Below, in pieces: positions 45,711 through 57,079 of a stretch of 64,000 nt of DNA. Where the stretch lies: contig CM043942.1 in NCBI GenBank assembly GCA_014529385.2, forward strand, positions 106,194,141 through 106,258,140, read 5' to 3'. The translations under genes were made by a program, and so were the position numbers. The notes beneath the pieces are model-generated. The model saw nothing but the letters and a program-made list of their open reading frames with translations. It searched no databases and was not told the origin of the DNA. Position 1 is the first letter of the stretch. Every line of letters starts with the position of its first letter. Origin of the DNA: Adiantum capillus-veneris (Eukaryota; Streptophyta; Polypodiopsida; Polypodiales; Pteridaceae).

Positions 45711-47497
45711 ACATGGATCACGATCCATGTTCCTCTGTGATTTTTTTTCAAAATTTACTCAAACTTTAACAGTATGTAGACAAGGTCATATGTAGGCTTT
45801 GTACCAATTTTCATCAAATTCTTAGGTTGAGGTACATGGATCGCGATCCATGTTCAACCACATCTGGACTTGATCTCTTGGCAGCTTGTTGCACTCTATG
45901 TCCACAAGCTAAATCACCAATACTAAGTCTGCACTACGGTTTTTAGTATGTCACTTGTTTTGCTCCCTTTTGACCCAAATTTGCTGATTTTTTTCATAAC
46001 TAGGCTTGGGGATATGTTTTCTTGTGTATGCACTACTGATCTAGAAAGTTTTTTGTCAAGTTGTCACTATGATTACATGGATCGCGATCCATGTTTTGAT
46101 CCCAAATTAACTTTTTTGGTGCCATCAAAATCAACATGATTAGGAGGTCCTATGGTATCAATTTTTTTAAAAATGGACCTCTGGATTGAAGTTAGGTCAA
46201 TTCTACCGCTTGCTCAGTGTACTTGGCAATTCTGGGCTTTTGGTCTGGTTTTTGACATCCAAATTAAGTTTTGAAAAGACCACTAGACTCTCTGTGATGT
46301 GCTATAGCTATGGTTCAAATTTAGTATCAGTCTGTGACAGAGGTACATGGATCGCGATCCATGTACCTCTTTGTCAGATGGTAATGAAACTTGACTCACA
46401 GCTTGGCCTTGGTGTCTTGATGCTAGCTAGATATATGGTTTTTATGTGATTTGGATCATTGTAGGTCAAGCAAAAGTCAATTCACATGTTTGTTTTAGGG
46501 TTTTCACCTTGAATTGTTTTTGGCACTTTTGATGAGTTTTTTGGACTTTTTTGACAATGCTTCTTTGGGGACTTTTGTTCACAATGGTCTTTGCTATAGG
46601 CGGAAAAGTTTCCGTCCAAAAAATTCTTAGGGGGTACATGCATCGCGATCCATGTTCCATCACTTTTGGATCTGAACTTTGGTGCTTGTTGTGATGTTTG
46701 TAGCTTGCTCCACAAAGAATTTCTGGGTTTAGATCAGTTTTACCCTACCAAAACTGGCTTCTACAATTTGCTATGACAATTTTGACAACCTTCTGTTTTT
46801 GGCTCTTTTGACCACCTTTTGTACCTTTTTTGCATTTAGTTCTTTTCGGAAAAGTGTTTGTCTATGTCTCAGCTACCTATTGGTAAAATATCAGCCAATA
46901 TTTTATTTTGAGGTACATGGATCGCGATCCATGTTCCATCACATTTGAACACCAAATTTGGCTTGATGATTATCTGCAGTGTCAATAGTATACTCCACCA
47001 CTTCTTTTGGAATTTGCATAACTTTTTCCCATTCAAAAGTGAGTTTTTATGTCTTTTTGCGATTTTTGACTAGTTTCTGTATTTGGCTATTTTGACCAGC
47101 TTTTTTCAATTTTTTGATATGGTCCCTTTTGGCAAAGTTATTCCACTAGTTACCAAGGATGTACTTGTCAAATATCAGTCCCAAATGGCATAAGGTACAT
47201 GGATCGCAATCCATGTTTGACATCATTTTTTCATGAATTTTGTTTTGTTGGTTCTCTAGTCCCTCTAGAAGCCAAATCTCACCCCTTTTTGAATTTGGAT
47301 CCCCAAAAGTTGAAAAACCCTGAATTTTATGTCTACAATGCCTATTTTGATGTTTTTGACCTATCAGCCAATCTGATGTGATTTTTAAGTTTTTCTTTCA
47401 AAAAAACTTGACCAGAGAAATTTCCCATTGATGCACAATGTCACTGATCAATCTTTTGCAGAAATGGTCTCTCGGGTACATGGATCATGATCCATGT
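45711..47497. repeat. Array of eight 20-bp palindromes, mostly about 280 bp apart
   Basis: ACATGGATCGCGATCCATGT or one- to two-base variants start at 45711, 45834, 46075, 46345, 46636, 46915, 47197 and 47478. The last five intervals are 270-291 bases. At 46341-46368 the perfect palindrome extends to 28 bases. Sequence between copies is much more diverged, though related T-rich segments (TTTGGCTCTTTTGACCA, TTTGGCTATTTTGACCA) recur, so these are tandem units with one conserved core. The array lies between the primer site and gag, in the transcribed leader. Confidence 0.93.
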
Positions 47498-48000
47498 TCC
47501 TTCACAAAATTTGGTCAAACTTTCCAGATTGCTTCTAGAGAGTATGTTGATACCCTTGATCCACTTTTGAGGTCTCTACCATCAAAGTTTCAGAATTTCA
47601 AACTTATGGTCATTTCGGCAAAATATGGTTTTCACCCTTTTTTTCTTCAATCTTTTAGCCCAAATTTGATGGTGGTAGTTTCTACTTGCCCTACTCCTAA
47701 GTACTAAAATGAAACATGAAACAAAAACAAACAAAACAATACAAAATAAAGTCAAACGAAAAATGGAATAGCATTGTGAAAGTATAGAGAAAATCAAAAA
47801 ATAAAATGCTTTTGGCTATCTCACTTACAATCCTCTTTACCTCTCAAGAATCGATTTAGCAAGTCCTCGACTTCTAGACTCTACCAAGCACTAAACCCTG
47901 TGTCTAGCTGCTTCACTGCTAAAGTGTAAATGGAATGGAAGGCAAATCTTCAAAAAAGAACGCTCTAAATACGCACTAGGTCACTCACCATCTAAAGATC

Positions 48001-48021
48001 ATTTCCCTGACAACGGTGCCA
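48001..48021 (-). other. Primer binding site of the 11.5-kb element
   Basis: The minus strand reads TGGCACCGTTGTCAGGGA one base after the 5' LTR end CTAACA. It resembles the TGGCGCCGTTGCCGGGG site used by many plant gypsy elements, with transitions. Confidence 0.82.
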
Positions 48022-48022
48022 A

Positions 48023-49003
48023 TGTTAGCGAGTCGCTGCAATGGACAACTATAACATAGTGATCTAGCACTAACATAATGTCAATACTCAGGGAAGTGAC
48101 TCGAATGTGGCATGGAGACTCTTTAAGATCGTCAATCTCAAGAAGTGAACCTTAACAAGCAAACACACCAACTCAACACGCAAACCAACACTCAATGATC
48201 AAGAAAATCTGCATGTGTTCTTTCTTATTACCATAGGTCATCACGTCATTTCGGCACTCGAACGGACTCAAAATGCAATGAAACTTTAAGAGGAGGTATA
48301 GGACACCTAGGGATATAATCCTACCAAGTCTAGTCGCAGTTCAACAAGGTACCAAAATCACGATAAGAGGAGGTCTAGGACACCTAGAGACACAATCGTA
48401 CTAAGTCTGGTAGCAATCCGATAAGGTACCAAAATCACGATCCACCATGAAAAAGGTCCTGAAAACTGCAAAAAATTACAACAGAAATATCCAAAAAGGT
48501 CTCCCTATGGTCTCGGAGCACTCTCCTACGGTCAAAACGACTAAAAACAGCGATTTGAGCACTCAAATTTTCAATTAAGGCTCATAGACGCGTAGTCGCA
48601 AACCACAACAAAACTGACAATGAAATGCCTACACTTAAATGAAAGAGCTTGAAGAGAGAGGAACACAATGCACATTTCAGAATTGAAAACTAATTACCCA
48701 ATTGTTAGGAAAGCTGATTACAAATTGGAGTAGCTTAGTGGCCTGAGCGTACGTTTTCAGAGCTCCTTCTTTTTCTCTAAAGATAAGCCTCCTTTCACAT
48801 TAAGGTTATTGGAATTTATACCTAGGGCATTCTAGATGGCTAGTGGGTGGCTGGTTCACACAACTCTGAGAATTGACCTGCTACTCTAAATCAGGATTTA
48901 CATAGAGTATCACTACACTAGCTTGGCAAAATAATAGACTACAAATGTGGTGTTTGGCTACGTATCCGACTAGGTGGACGCGCGTTCGGTCAATCTTCAA
49001 ACA
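48023..49003 (-). mobile_element. 5' LTR of the 11.5-kb element
   Basis: The plus strand runs from TGTTAGCGAGTCGCTG to CTTCAAACA. It is longer than the 3' LTR mainly because a block of about 76 bases (AGAGGAGGTCTAGGACACCT to GGTACCAAAATCACGAT) is tandemly doubled near 48290-48440. Confidence 0.9.
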
Positions 49004-49008
49004 CACAA

Positions 49009-49520
49009 GGAGAGAGTGTCTTTGTTTTTGAAGACAATAGGGATGATAAGGAAATGGAAACCTCTAGTAGCCCATTGTAGTGTCTCAAACTCTATTTTAA
49101 AAAGGCGGAAAAGTATAAGCATACACTGCTTGATGAGGCCACTTTTCAAGCAATTAGAAATAGCCTAAATCTCTCAACAAGCAATCAATAAATAGAGGAT
49201 TTGTATGAGCGCCCATCACAAGGGTCAAGTAGGTTGGTGGATCTATGGAAGGATGAACCTTGGATGCAATATGAGAGTTTCATGGTAAGCCCCCCATGTC
49301 TCTCTCTGACACTTATCTCTGCCTGGATTTCTGAAAAGGATGACTTTCTCCATGCGGATAGAGAGTACCGTGGAAAGAATGAAACTCTTTCACAATATCT
49401 TGACAAAATCTACGAGACACCAATCTTGGTCTTTCACAACAAAATGTCTCAAGAGGGGACTACGGCAAGGGTTTCTTTGAAGATACTCTCATGCTTCCTA
49501 GGTGGACCGATCCTGTCATA
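49009..49520 (+). pseudogene. Unrecognised coding-like sequence at the insertion target
   Basis: One plus-strand frame, broken only by a TAG near 49078 and a TAA near 49188, reads through FVFEDNRDDKEMETSSSPL, YKHTLLDEATFQAIRNSLNL, IEDLYERPSQGSSRLVDLWK and DEPWMQYESFM. The longest open part starts at 49201. The 11.5-kb element inserted just to its left. No family is recognised; an old gene or transposon exon is possible. Confidence 0.35.
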
Positions 49521-52500
49521 AAGCACAGACAAAGTCATTCTTGTCGATAAAGTTTTTGCGAGAGAGTGTTTCACTTACAACCCTTGATATAAAGGTGGCC
49601 GTGTCACATATTACTACACATACACACCAATGGTGCTGTCATTATGAAAACAAGATCCAAAAGAACTGTTAGAGTATGGCAAGCACTAAATGATAAGATA
49701 TAAGGGCAATGCACCAAAAACTATATCCAAATTCTCAACAAGTTGAAACACAACTTGTGACTTGTACATGCTATTTGCATAATTTTTAGACTTGTACATG
49801 TGTTGAGCACATTACCATTTGTGTAATTTTTTTAAAAAATATCCAAATTCTCAACAAGTTGAAACACAATTTGTGACTTGTATGTATTGTGTTAAACACT
49901 CAGAGTCTCTTGCTACACCTATGGTTCACATACTCCATTGTTTCTCTTCACTTTCTTTTGCCTTCATGAGCACTAGAGGTTTCAAAAGCCTCTAAGCATT
50001 TAATGCCTGATTGCCTGTGCTATTTTTGAAGATGCTAATACTTGCTTTTGCTACATGTGGTGAAGGATTCTATGATAGAACCATTGGAATAGATCTTTCA
50101 AACCGTTTGCATTTCTTGAGATCCATCATGCTATGTGTGTCTGAAGTAGGCATTCCTTGACATCTTTTCCAAGCAGTGGGTATTCTATATGCTTGGGTTT
50201 TTGTACTTTTGAATAAAGTATGGTAAATGGTTGAAAATGATGTGCTGCAAATGAAGCAAAGTAGTTAAGCAAACAATACAGATACATAGTTGTTTCTAAT
50301 CACAAGAATGGTTGAAGAGTACCATGTAATGAGTAATTTGAGTGTCGGTTCATGTTGCCTTGAATGATTCTTTAGTAGCTAAAGGTTCTTCTTAAACTTG
50401 CTGAGATCCTCTTGTGACCAATCAACTTTGTCACACATAAAAAGAGTGCATCTATGGAATGCAAACATCAACTCATGCATTGCGAGTAGCTAGCTCTCGG
50501 TCCTTCACAACCATATGCAGTTTCAGATACTCAAATTTGCTAACATAGGTGGAGTGATATATCCTTCTATGCTTTGTTAGCTTCACATATTTTATGCCTG
50601 GTGGCTTCTTGATTTTCCAAGCAAATCCAATGTAGAGATATATAACTTCTTCACAATTCTTCAAAGAGTATGCATTGTACAAATCTGGAAATTAACAAGT
50701 GGAATAGCCAAAAATGGGCGGAAGGTAGGGTCTTCATTGTGAAGAGTATGAGCCTTTCTCCACCACTTTGGCTCCATCACCTTTGGAGACTCCGTGCAGA
50801 ACAAGTATGGAGATTTTTCCATGCACCCATTCCAGACTTATATATACACCTTAGTGTTTTGAGGTCACCTACAGGATGTCATTGGACTTGAAATTCTCCC
50901 CTCTCATCCACAACCATCACCTGTTCTTGATTCATTTGTCGACGATCAATTATGTTAGGAATAGGGGTTTTATTGAAGACCCAAAATAAAATATCATGGT
51001 ACTCTTTCTTTTCCTGCAAGATTGGTCCTAATTTGATGTGAAATGAAATGTATTATTTTAGTACAAAAGGTGAAAGAAAATGAATTACTCAAAAAGCATT
51101 GAGCCACCATATGTTTGTTTCTGACTGAATACTAAAGTATGAAGGATCTTTGGTGGGACATTTTGAAATTTCCCTATTCATCAATGTGATTTTCACTCGC
51201 TCTATTTTATTCTCTTTAAGAATCTCACACTCATCTAGCTTCAAGAAAAAATGTAGCAATCACCAACCTCTTCAAATGTGACACTATAGAACTCTACCAT
51301 TCTAGTTTGCAACAAAGTAAGGTCTATGAAGATATTGTTGTACTCATCATAAGTGATAGCTATTCCTTGGCCTTTGTAAGTACCTTGAATATGAAAGGGA
51401 CTTCCAAGGAAGTCCTTCTATGTGTGGTTGAGCTAAAGTCTCTCTTTCTAGACACACTACTATTGGTAGTAGCTTGAACTTTATTCCCTTGTTCACAAAT
51501 ATAGAGGAGATAGACTGTTGAATAGTTGAATACCCTCTCTTTCTTACACTAAGTGAGTCAAGTGTGCCCTATATCTCTGTGGAAGACACTGCATTCTTTG
51601 AAATAAAACGGTCCACCATATCCCGCTGCAAAACCTTAAAACTTTTTCTCATGGATTATATCTTTTGTAAGACTACTAATAATCAACAAGGGCTTCAACT
51701 ACTTCCCTACATTGGTTGTGGGATCGATGTCTTCTTTGTTTGAATAGATAACATGTCTGCAAAGCAAGAAATACATAAATCAAAGAAACGAGCTAGTCTA
51801 GTTGAAATAGTTTAGAAAATTTGAACTCCTCACCTCAATGCTTCGATTCTTTGCTTAAGACCACCACATCCAACCTTCAAGTTTCAAGATTCCATAGTTT
51901 CTTCTTTTGCACACAAGCACCAAGATTTTTTATTTCTTTTATAAGATTTGTACCTTTTCTTGTAGACCTATAATTCCTATGTGTGTTGCAATATGGTCTT
52001 TTGGTTACTACAATGCAAATGAGAGAGTCATAGAATCTCTTTTACTTGAGCATGTAGCATGCATTTGTGATTTTCACCTTGGCCAATTAGAGCTTTGCAA
52101 TAGCCAAGCATTCCATTTTCTCCATCATCATCAAAGGTCAATAAACCTATAGCATTTGCAATATGTAGGAGAGGCATTAGTCTTAGGATTATAAGGATGG
52201 AGAGAATCACGTGTCCAAATGTCTACATATTTTTCTTCCTCTACTCTAAGTCTCTCTTTTTCAGGTAGTGTCACTTGTGTGTTGGTTTTGCTTTGCTTAC
52301 ATAATGGCTCATATTGAGGATCCAAGTCAATGTGTAGATGATATTTAGGACGTTTGACAAGGAGGTCTGTGGGTGTGGAGGAGAAGGCCATTAGTGCTCA
52401 GTGCAAGGAAGACAAGAAAGCCATTAGATTCAGTGCAAGAAACGTTGCAAAGAGAAGAAATCTGACTCATTGAATATCCCTCCAAGATAATGAGGTTCAT

Positions 52501-53029
52501 TCATTGTAGCTAGAAAGAGACATTCCCTAAATCATCATGACCGTTATGACGTTGTGGAATGAATTCACTTGCAAGTACACTTTCTGAATGGATTTACTAA
52601 GGACACCTTTTCTCTTACCACCAATTTTTTTCTCTTCTTAGAAGGCCCTCCAAATGACCTCCAAAATTACATGATGCAGGCCAACTAGGCCGGACACACA
52701 CTAACCCATCACCTACATAATTCACTTATTGGTTTAATAGAAAAATAAGGAGTGGATGAGTTATTCTTTGCATTGTGAACTCCACCCCATGCGGTGTGTG
52801 TCTTCTCCTTCCTGCACTCACTGCATATACCTCTATAGATATGACCCGCTACCTTCATTTTTGGAGTCTCTTGTATTGCTAGTCTCAAGTTATTATCCTT
52901 ATCGAGTTGTTGCTCCTGTTTTCATTTAGCTATGGTGTACCAACACTTAGTGGATTTTGTCCTTTCCTTTGTTATCTGAATCTGTCTATCTAATCTAACA
53001 TCTAACTCTAAACTTCCAACCTACAACAG
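49521..53029. other. Unassigned decayed sequence
   Basis: No confident gene. Minus-strand coding-like pieces occur at 50473-50682, about 51270-51620 (SIFVNKGIKFKLLPIVV) and 52131-52391 (LLVKRPKYHLHIDLDPQYEP), but they carry no motif I can name. A 37-base segment CCAAATTCTCAACAAGTTGA... is repeated at about 49730 and 49850. Confidence 0.4.
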
Positions 53030-53470
53030 AAGTGGCTACCTCATTCTAGAGAGTATGTGTTAATCTCCATTTCTACTCTTTTTGGGCACAACCACTATGC
53101 GTAAAAAAGTCCAATTTGTATCTTTTATCTCATAAACAAACTCTACTTCTTCTAGTTTCTCTATCTCTTCCTTGATTTTTCTCGTAAATTTATCATTATA
53201 AGTATATGGCCTTTGACAACTAGTGTTAGAGCATCTTGCAAACGAACAATATGTTTACAAATATCTTGATCAACTACTTTGAGGTCTTTGTAGGACCAAG
53301 AAAATACATCCCAATAAACCTTCATAGTTACGATCAAAAGCTCTACCTCCATAAGAGACAAGTCAATGGCCATGCATTCCAATTTTGATTCCTCCTTGGG
53401 GTTGGCTAATTCATCTATTTTGCATCCTTTGGTCCATCGTACATGTTTCTAGTTCTCTATACTCCACCAT
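53030..53470 (-). pseudogene. Gypsy RT N-terminal fragment
   Basis: The minus strand reads VYWDVFSWSYKDLKVVDQDI, then, after a frameshift, YTYNDKFTRKIKEEIEKLEE and a VVVPKKSRNG block, matching the start of the gypsy RT (D-V-F-A-W-S-Y, I-V-x-V-P-K-K). It ends before the palm. The family differs from the chromovirus pols at 3-6 and 15-16 kb. Confidence 0.75.
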
Positions 53471-53706
53471 CATCTATCCTTTGCATCATCCTTGGTCTCT
53501 TTAGGCGTAGATCCTCGCCACAACCTCAACCATTTTTAGTATGCAGTAGTGTTAGTTGACTTGTCCTGATTCAGTAGTGGGTCAAGCCTTTTTCCTTAGA
53601 CCAAGTAGTATGTATGCATTTGCCTTTGTAATTTTTAGAGAAAGACCAATTAATTTTTAAAGCCGTCCTATTACTTAAATTCTATCTTTTGTGAAGGGAA
53701 GATCAC

Positions 53707-53709
<3 letters not shown>

Positions 53710-53774
<65 letters not shown>

Positions 53775-53796
53775 GTGTGTGTGTGTGTGTGTGTGG
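53710..53796. repeat. (CT)n-(GT)n microsatellite
   Basis: About 63 bases of CT followed by about 22 of GT. Confidence 0.95.
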
Positions 53797-53810
53797 GCAT
53801 GTGTTTGGAT

Positions 53811-54145
53811 GCTAATAAAAGGAGGAAAATGGTATAACCTTTCTATAAACCAAGTGTGATAAATTGGTTATGCCATTTCCCTTTTGTGGATAGATCTGTA
53901 AGGTCTCTTGGGATAGTTTCCTATGACATTAGAATTATCTTCTTCTTAGATGTGTGTGTGTGTGTGGCCTGTGTGTGTGTGTGTGTGTGCTAATAAAAGG
54001 AGGAAAATGGTATAACCTTTCCATCACCCAAGTGTGGTAGATTGGTTATGCTATTTCCCTCTTGAATAGCAGGTCTTGAGCTCAACTCTCATTGTAAGGT
54101 CTGTTGGGATAGGTTCCTACGATGTTAAAATTCTCTTATTCTTCT
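53811..54145 (+). repeat. Diverged direct repeat including GT tracts
   Basis: GCTAATAAAAGGAGGAAAAT begins units near 53811 and 53989. Each unit is followed by a TTGGTTATGC block and a TTGGGATAGNTTCCTA block. The end part is similar to the reverse complement of about 29680-29720. Confidence 0.8.
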
Positions 54146-54292
54146 TCTTCTCCCCCTTGCCCTCAGGAACCTTCTAAAATTTGTTCAATAAAATTAATCA
54201 CAATTTTGAAATTCATGATTTTCCATGATAACATGTCTTGACATGAAGAAGGTGAAAAAATATACTGTGTTATGCTTGATTGTATAGTTAAA

Positions 54293-54534
<242 letters not shown>

Positions 54535-55029
54535 TTGTGTATAGCGATTGTTGTCGATACAAATCTTTGTAATTAATTTTCCATGAAGTAAACAACAAAA
54601 AAGTGATTGGCAAATCTCACACTAGTTTTTTTTACACCATCAAATATGCTAGATTAAATGTCAGCCAACGAGGATCTTTCACTATTACATGGTGTTAGGA
54701 TTTGAGGGCTACCTATTCTTTCAAAAGACAGGTAGTGGGAAGTAGTACCCTTCCTCATGGAAGGAAATAATTTTAATTTTTCTTTCTAATGACAAAATAT
54801 CAAAAAATTACAAGCCAGTTTTTGTAATTAAGAAACATGATTGGCGAAGAATGTAAAAAGGGAGTGTGTTTGGTGAGAGATATTGGTAGAATTTCTACAA
54901 GCTTTTCCATGCGTCAAAACATTCTCCATTACACTTTTGAAAATATATCTATACTATTATAAAAGGAGGAGGGATTTCAACCCCCCACGTGGAAGCCTCT
55001 CCTTACTTGAGGCTAACCCCCGTGACAAC

Positions 55030-55148
<119 letters not shown>

Positions 55149-55868
55149 CTATTGATGAACGTGGCACTTTTGTACTAGTAAAGACTAGAAGATACTCTTA
55201 TTTTACATGCGGCTTTCCCATTCAATGCTATAGCAAGTGGATGTTCTCTAAATTAGATGGGAAACATAATGTATTCCCCTTTGGTTGGCAGATACTTCAT
55301 TTTACTCCCTTCCCTACACAAGGCCAATTTTTAAACAAACCCTTCTAATGAAAAACTCATGAAAATTTTGACCTTCATGAGATGGAAAAAACACTCTAAG
55401 AATAAGAAGGCAGATGGGCGTTGAGCATCAAAGCCAGTCGTAGGATCCTTGTAAGATGGGGCCTCCATGGGAGGGGATAATTGCAAGGAGAGGCATGATG
55501 GGATTGATCTGATTGAAATTTTCTCACGGACACACAAGGAGGGAGGGGGGTAATGCTAATTTTACCTCTTTGGCAGCAGTAAAGTTATTTGAAGGGAGGA
55601 GGGCAACTCAGCTAGTCTTGCTTGGTTGGACTTGCTATCAGTAAAGAAAAAAATTTAGAGTATATGTGAATATTTGAGATACAAATAAAGGGAGACCCAG
55701 GGTGGATACGATGTGGTTACATACAGATATTTAGGCTAAAAGGCATACGATGTGAGTATTTTGTTGATGGCTGAGATTCAAGCTATGTGGTGCAACCTCT
55801 AGTCTCCTTGTACAAAACTGTCTTAGGCCAATCAAGTATTTTTTATCCCACTACAATCTGCAAAAAAA

Positions 55869-56265
55869 CATGAGGAATTAATGCCAAGCTCATTGCAATT
55901 GCGCCACCACCCTACATGAAGGCCCCCACTATGTCCTTACTGTGGCTTGGTAGTTGTTAGTTATCTTCTTGCTCTTGCTCTTGCATAACACTTCTTTGCA
56001 TCACTAAGTTGGCCATGTATAGGGTGTTTTCACCATGCAATGTCTCCTAACTACTATTCATGAGGAATTAATGCCAAGCTCATTGCAGTTACAAAATGTA
56101 ACGCCCATATTTATCACCATGAACTTACATGAAGGCCCCCACTATCTCCTTACCATGGCTTATTAGCTATTAGCTATCTTCTTGCTCTTGCATAGAACCT
56201 CCTTGCATCACCAAGTTGTCCATATAAAGGGTGTTTCACCATAAACTGTCTCCTAAATACTGTCC
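55869..56265 (+). repeat. 190-bp tandem duplication
   Basis: CATGAGGAATTAATGCCAAG starts at 55869 and 56059, and both units continue with ACATGAAGGCCCCCACTAT and a clinically unremarkable CTTGCATCACCAAGTTG-type block. Confidence 0.88.
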
Positions 56266-56750
56266 ATTGGCAACAGAAAGACCAATTGATTGCATTGGTT
56301 TATGTGCAATAATATCACTTGTGCAATAATATCACTTTTGGTAGGCTCATTCCCATGGTTTATTTATGGATAGTTTAGGCCTTGGAAGGGGTTTTTGAAA
56401 ATGGTGTTAAGATGTGACTAAAAGAAAGTACAACAATAAGCAAGAACATATTATAAAACTAGTGAACAACAAGGAATGGAAAATTGTAAAGATTGAAATG
56501 TACTACTAACCTAGATATCAAAAAATGGTATCCTCTAACTTTAACACATATTTAGAAAAATAGAGAAAAAATCACAAATTTGGGATGATTCTTTGTGTCT
56601 CATGGACTTGAGGTAAGGTTGTGTTGTGCTAGGTTGTTGCACATATGAAAACCATGATACTGGATGCTTATGAGTCTGCAAAATCCAATATGGTACGTTT
56701 TCAACAACCATACTGCACACTAGAGTGTTTTTGCACATGATAGTTTACAA

Positions 56751-56751
<1 letters not shown>

Positions 56752-56824
<73 letters not shown>
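56752..56824. repeat. (AC)n microsatellite
   Basis: About 72 bases of AC. 56265-57079 otherwise holds no recognised feature. Confidence 0.95.
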
Positions 56825-56826
<2 letters not shown>

Positions 56827-57079
56827 CCAAAATAAAATTTTCTTTCCACACATGCTTCATTGTATCAAAATGTAAGTTGCAAGACAAACTTGGGTGACTA
56901 AATTGAAAATAACATTGAATGAGATTTCTTGAAGATTACAAAGGTGGGATGCCAATATCAAATTTGATAATGACTAGCTATGGATGGACTAACTTGAAAC
57001 ATTGCTAGAAGATTACAAAGGTGAAAGGCCAATGCTAAGCAATCATTCCTCTTCATTTGCATCGACATTTGATGGTGCT

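Larger units (their letters stand above)
37478..49003 (-). mobile_element. 11.5-kb LTR element with gag and protease but no RT or integrase seen
   Basis: LTRs 37478-38364 and 48023-49003 are flanked by CACGA (37473-37477) and CACAA (49004-49008), a 5-bp target duplication with one change. A primer site follows the 5' LTR and a polypurine tract precedes the 3' LTR on the minus strand. Inside, from right to left: a 2.9-kb leader with a palindrome array, a gag core with a zinc knuckle, an aspartic protease, then a long stretch with repeated motifs of unknown role. No RT, RNase H or integrase block is recognisable, so it appears non-autonomous, comparable to LARD or TR-GAG elements but keeping a protease. 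Confidence 0.85.

Noticed and set aside
46466-46715. Small ORFs through the palindromes, such as GTWIAMHVP on the minus strand and MDRDPC on the plus strand
   Set aside because: They recur because the palindrome recurs; frames around them are not conserved.
45711-47497. CRISPR-like array of spaced repeats
   Set aside because: The context is a plant LTR element, spacers are about 260 bases and diverged copies of each other, and there are no cas genes.
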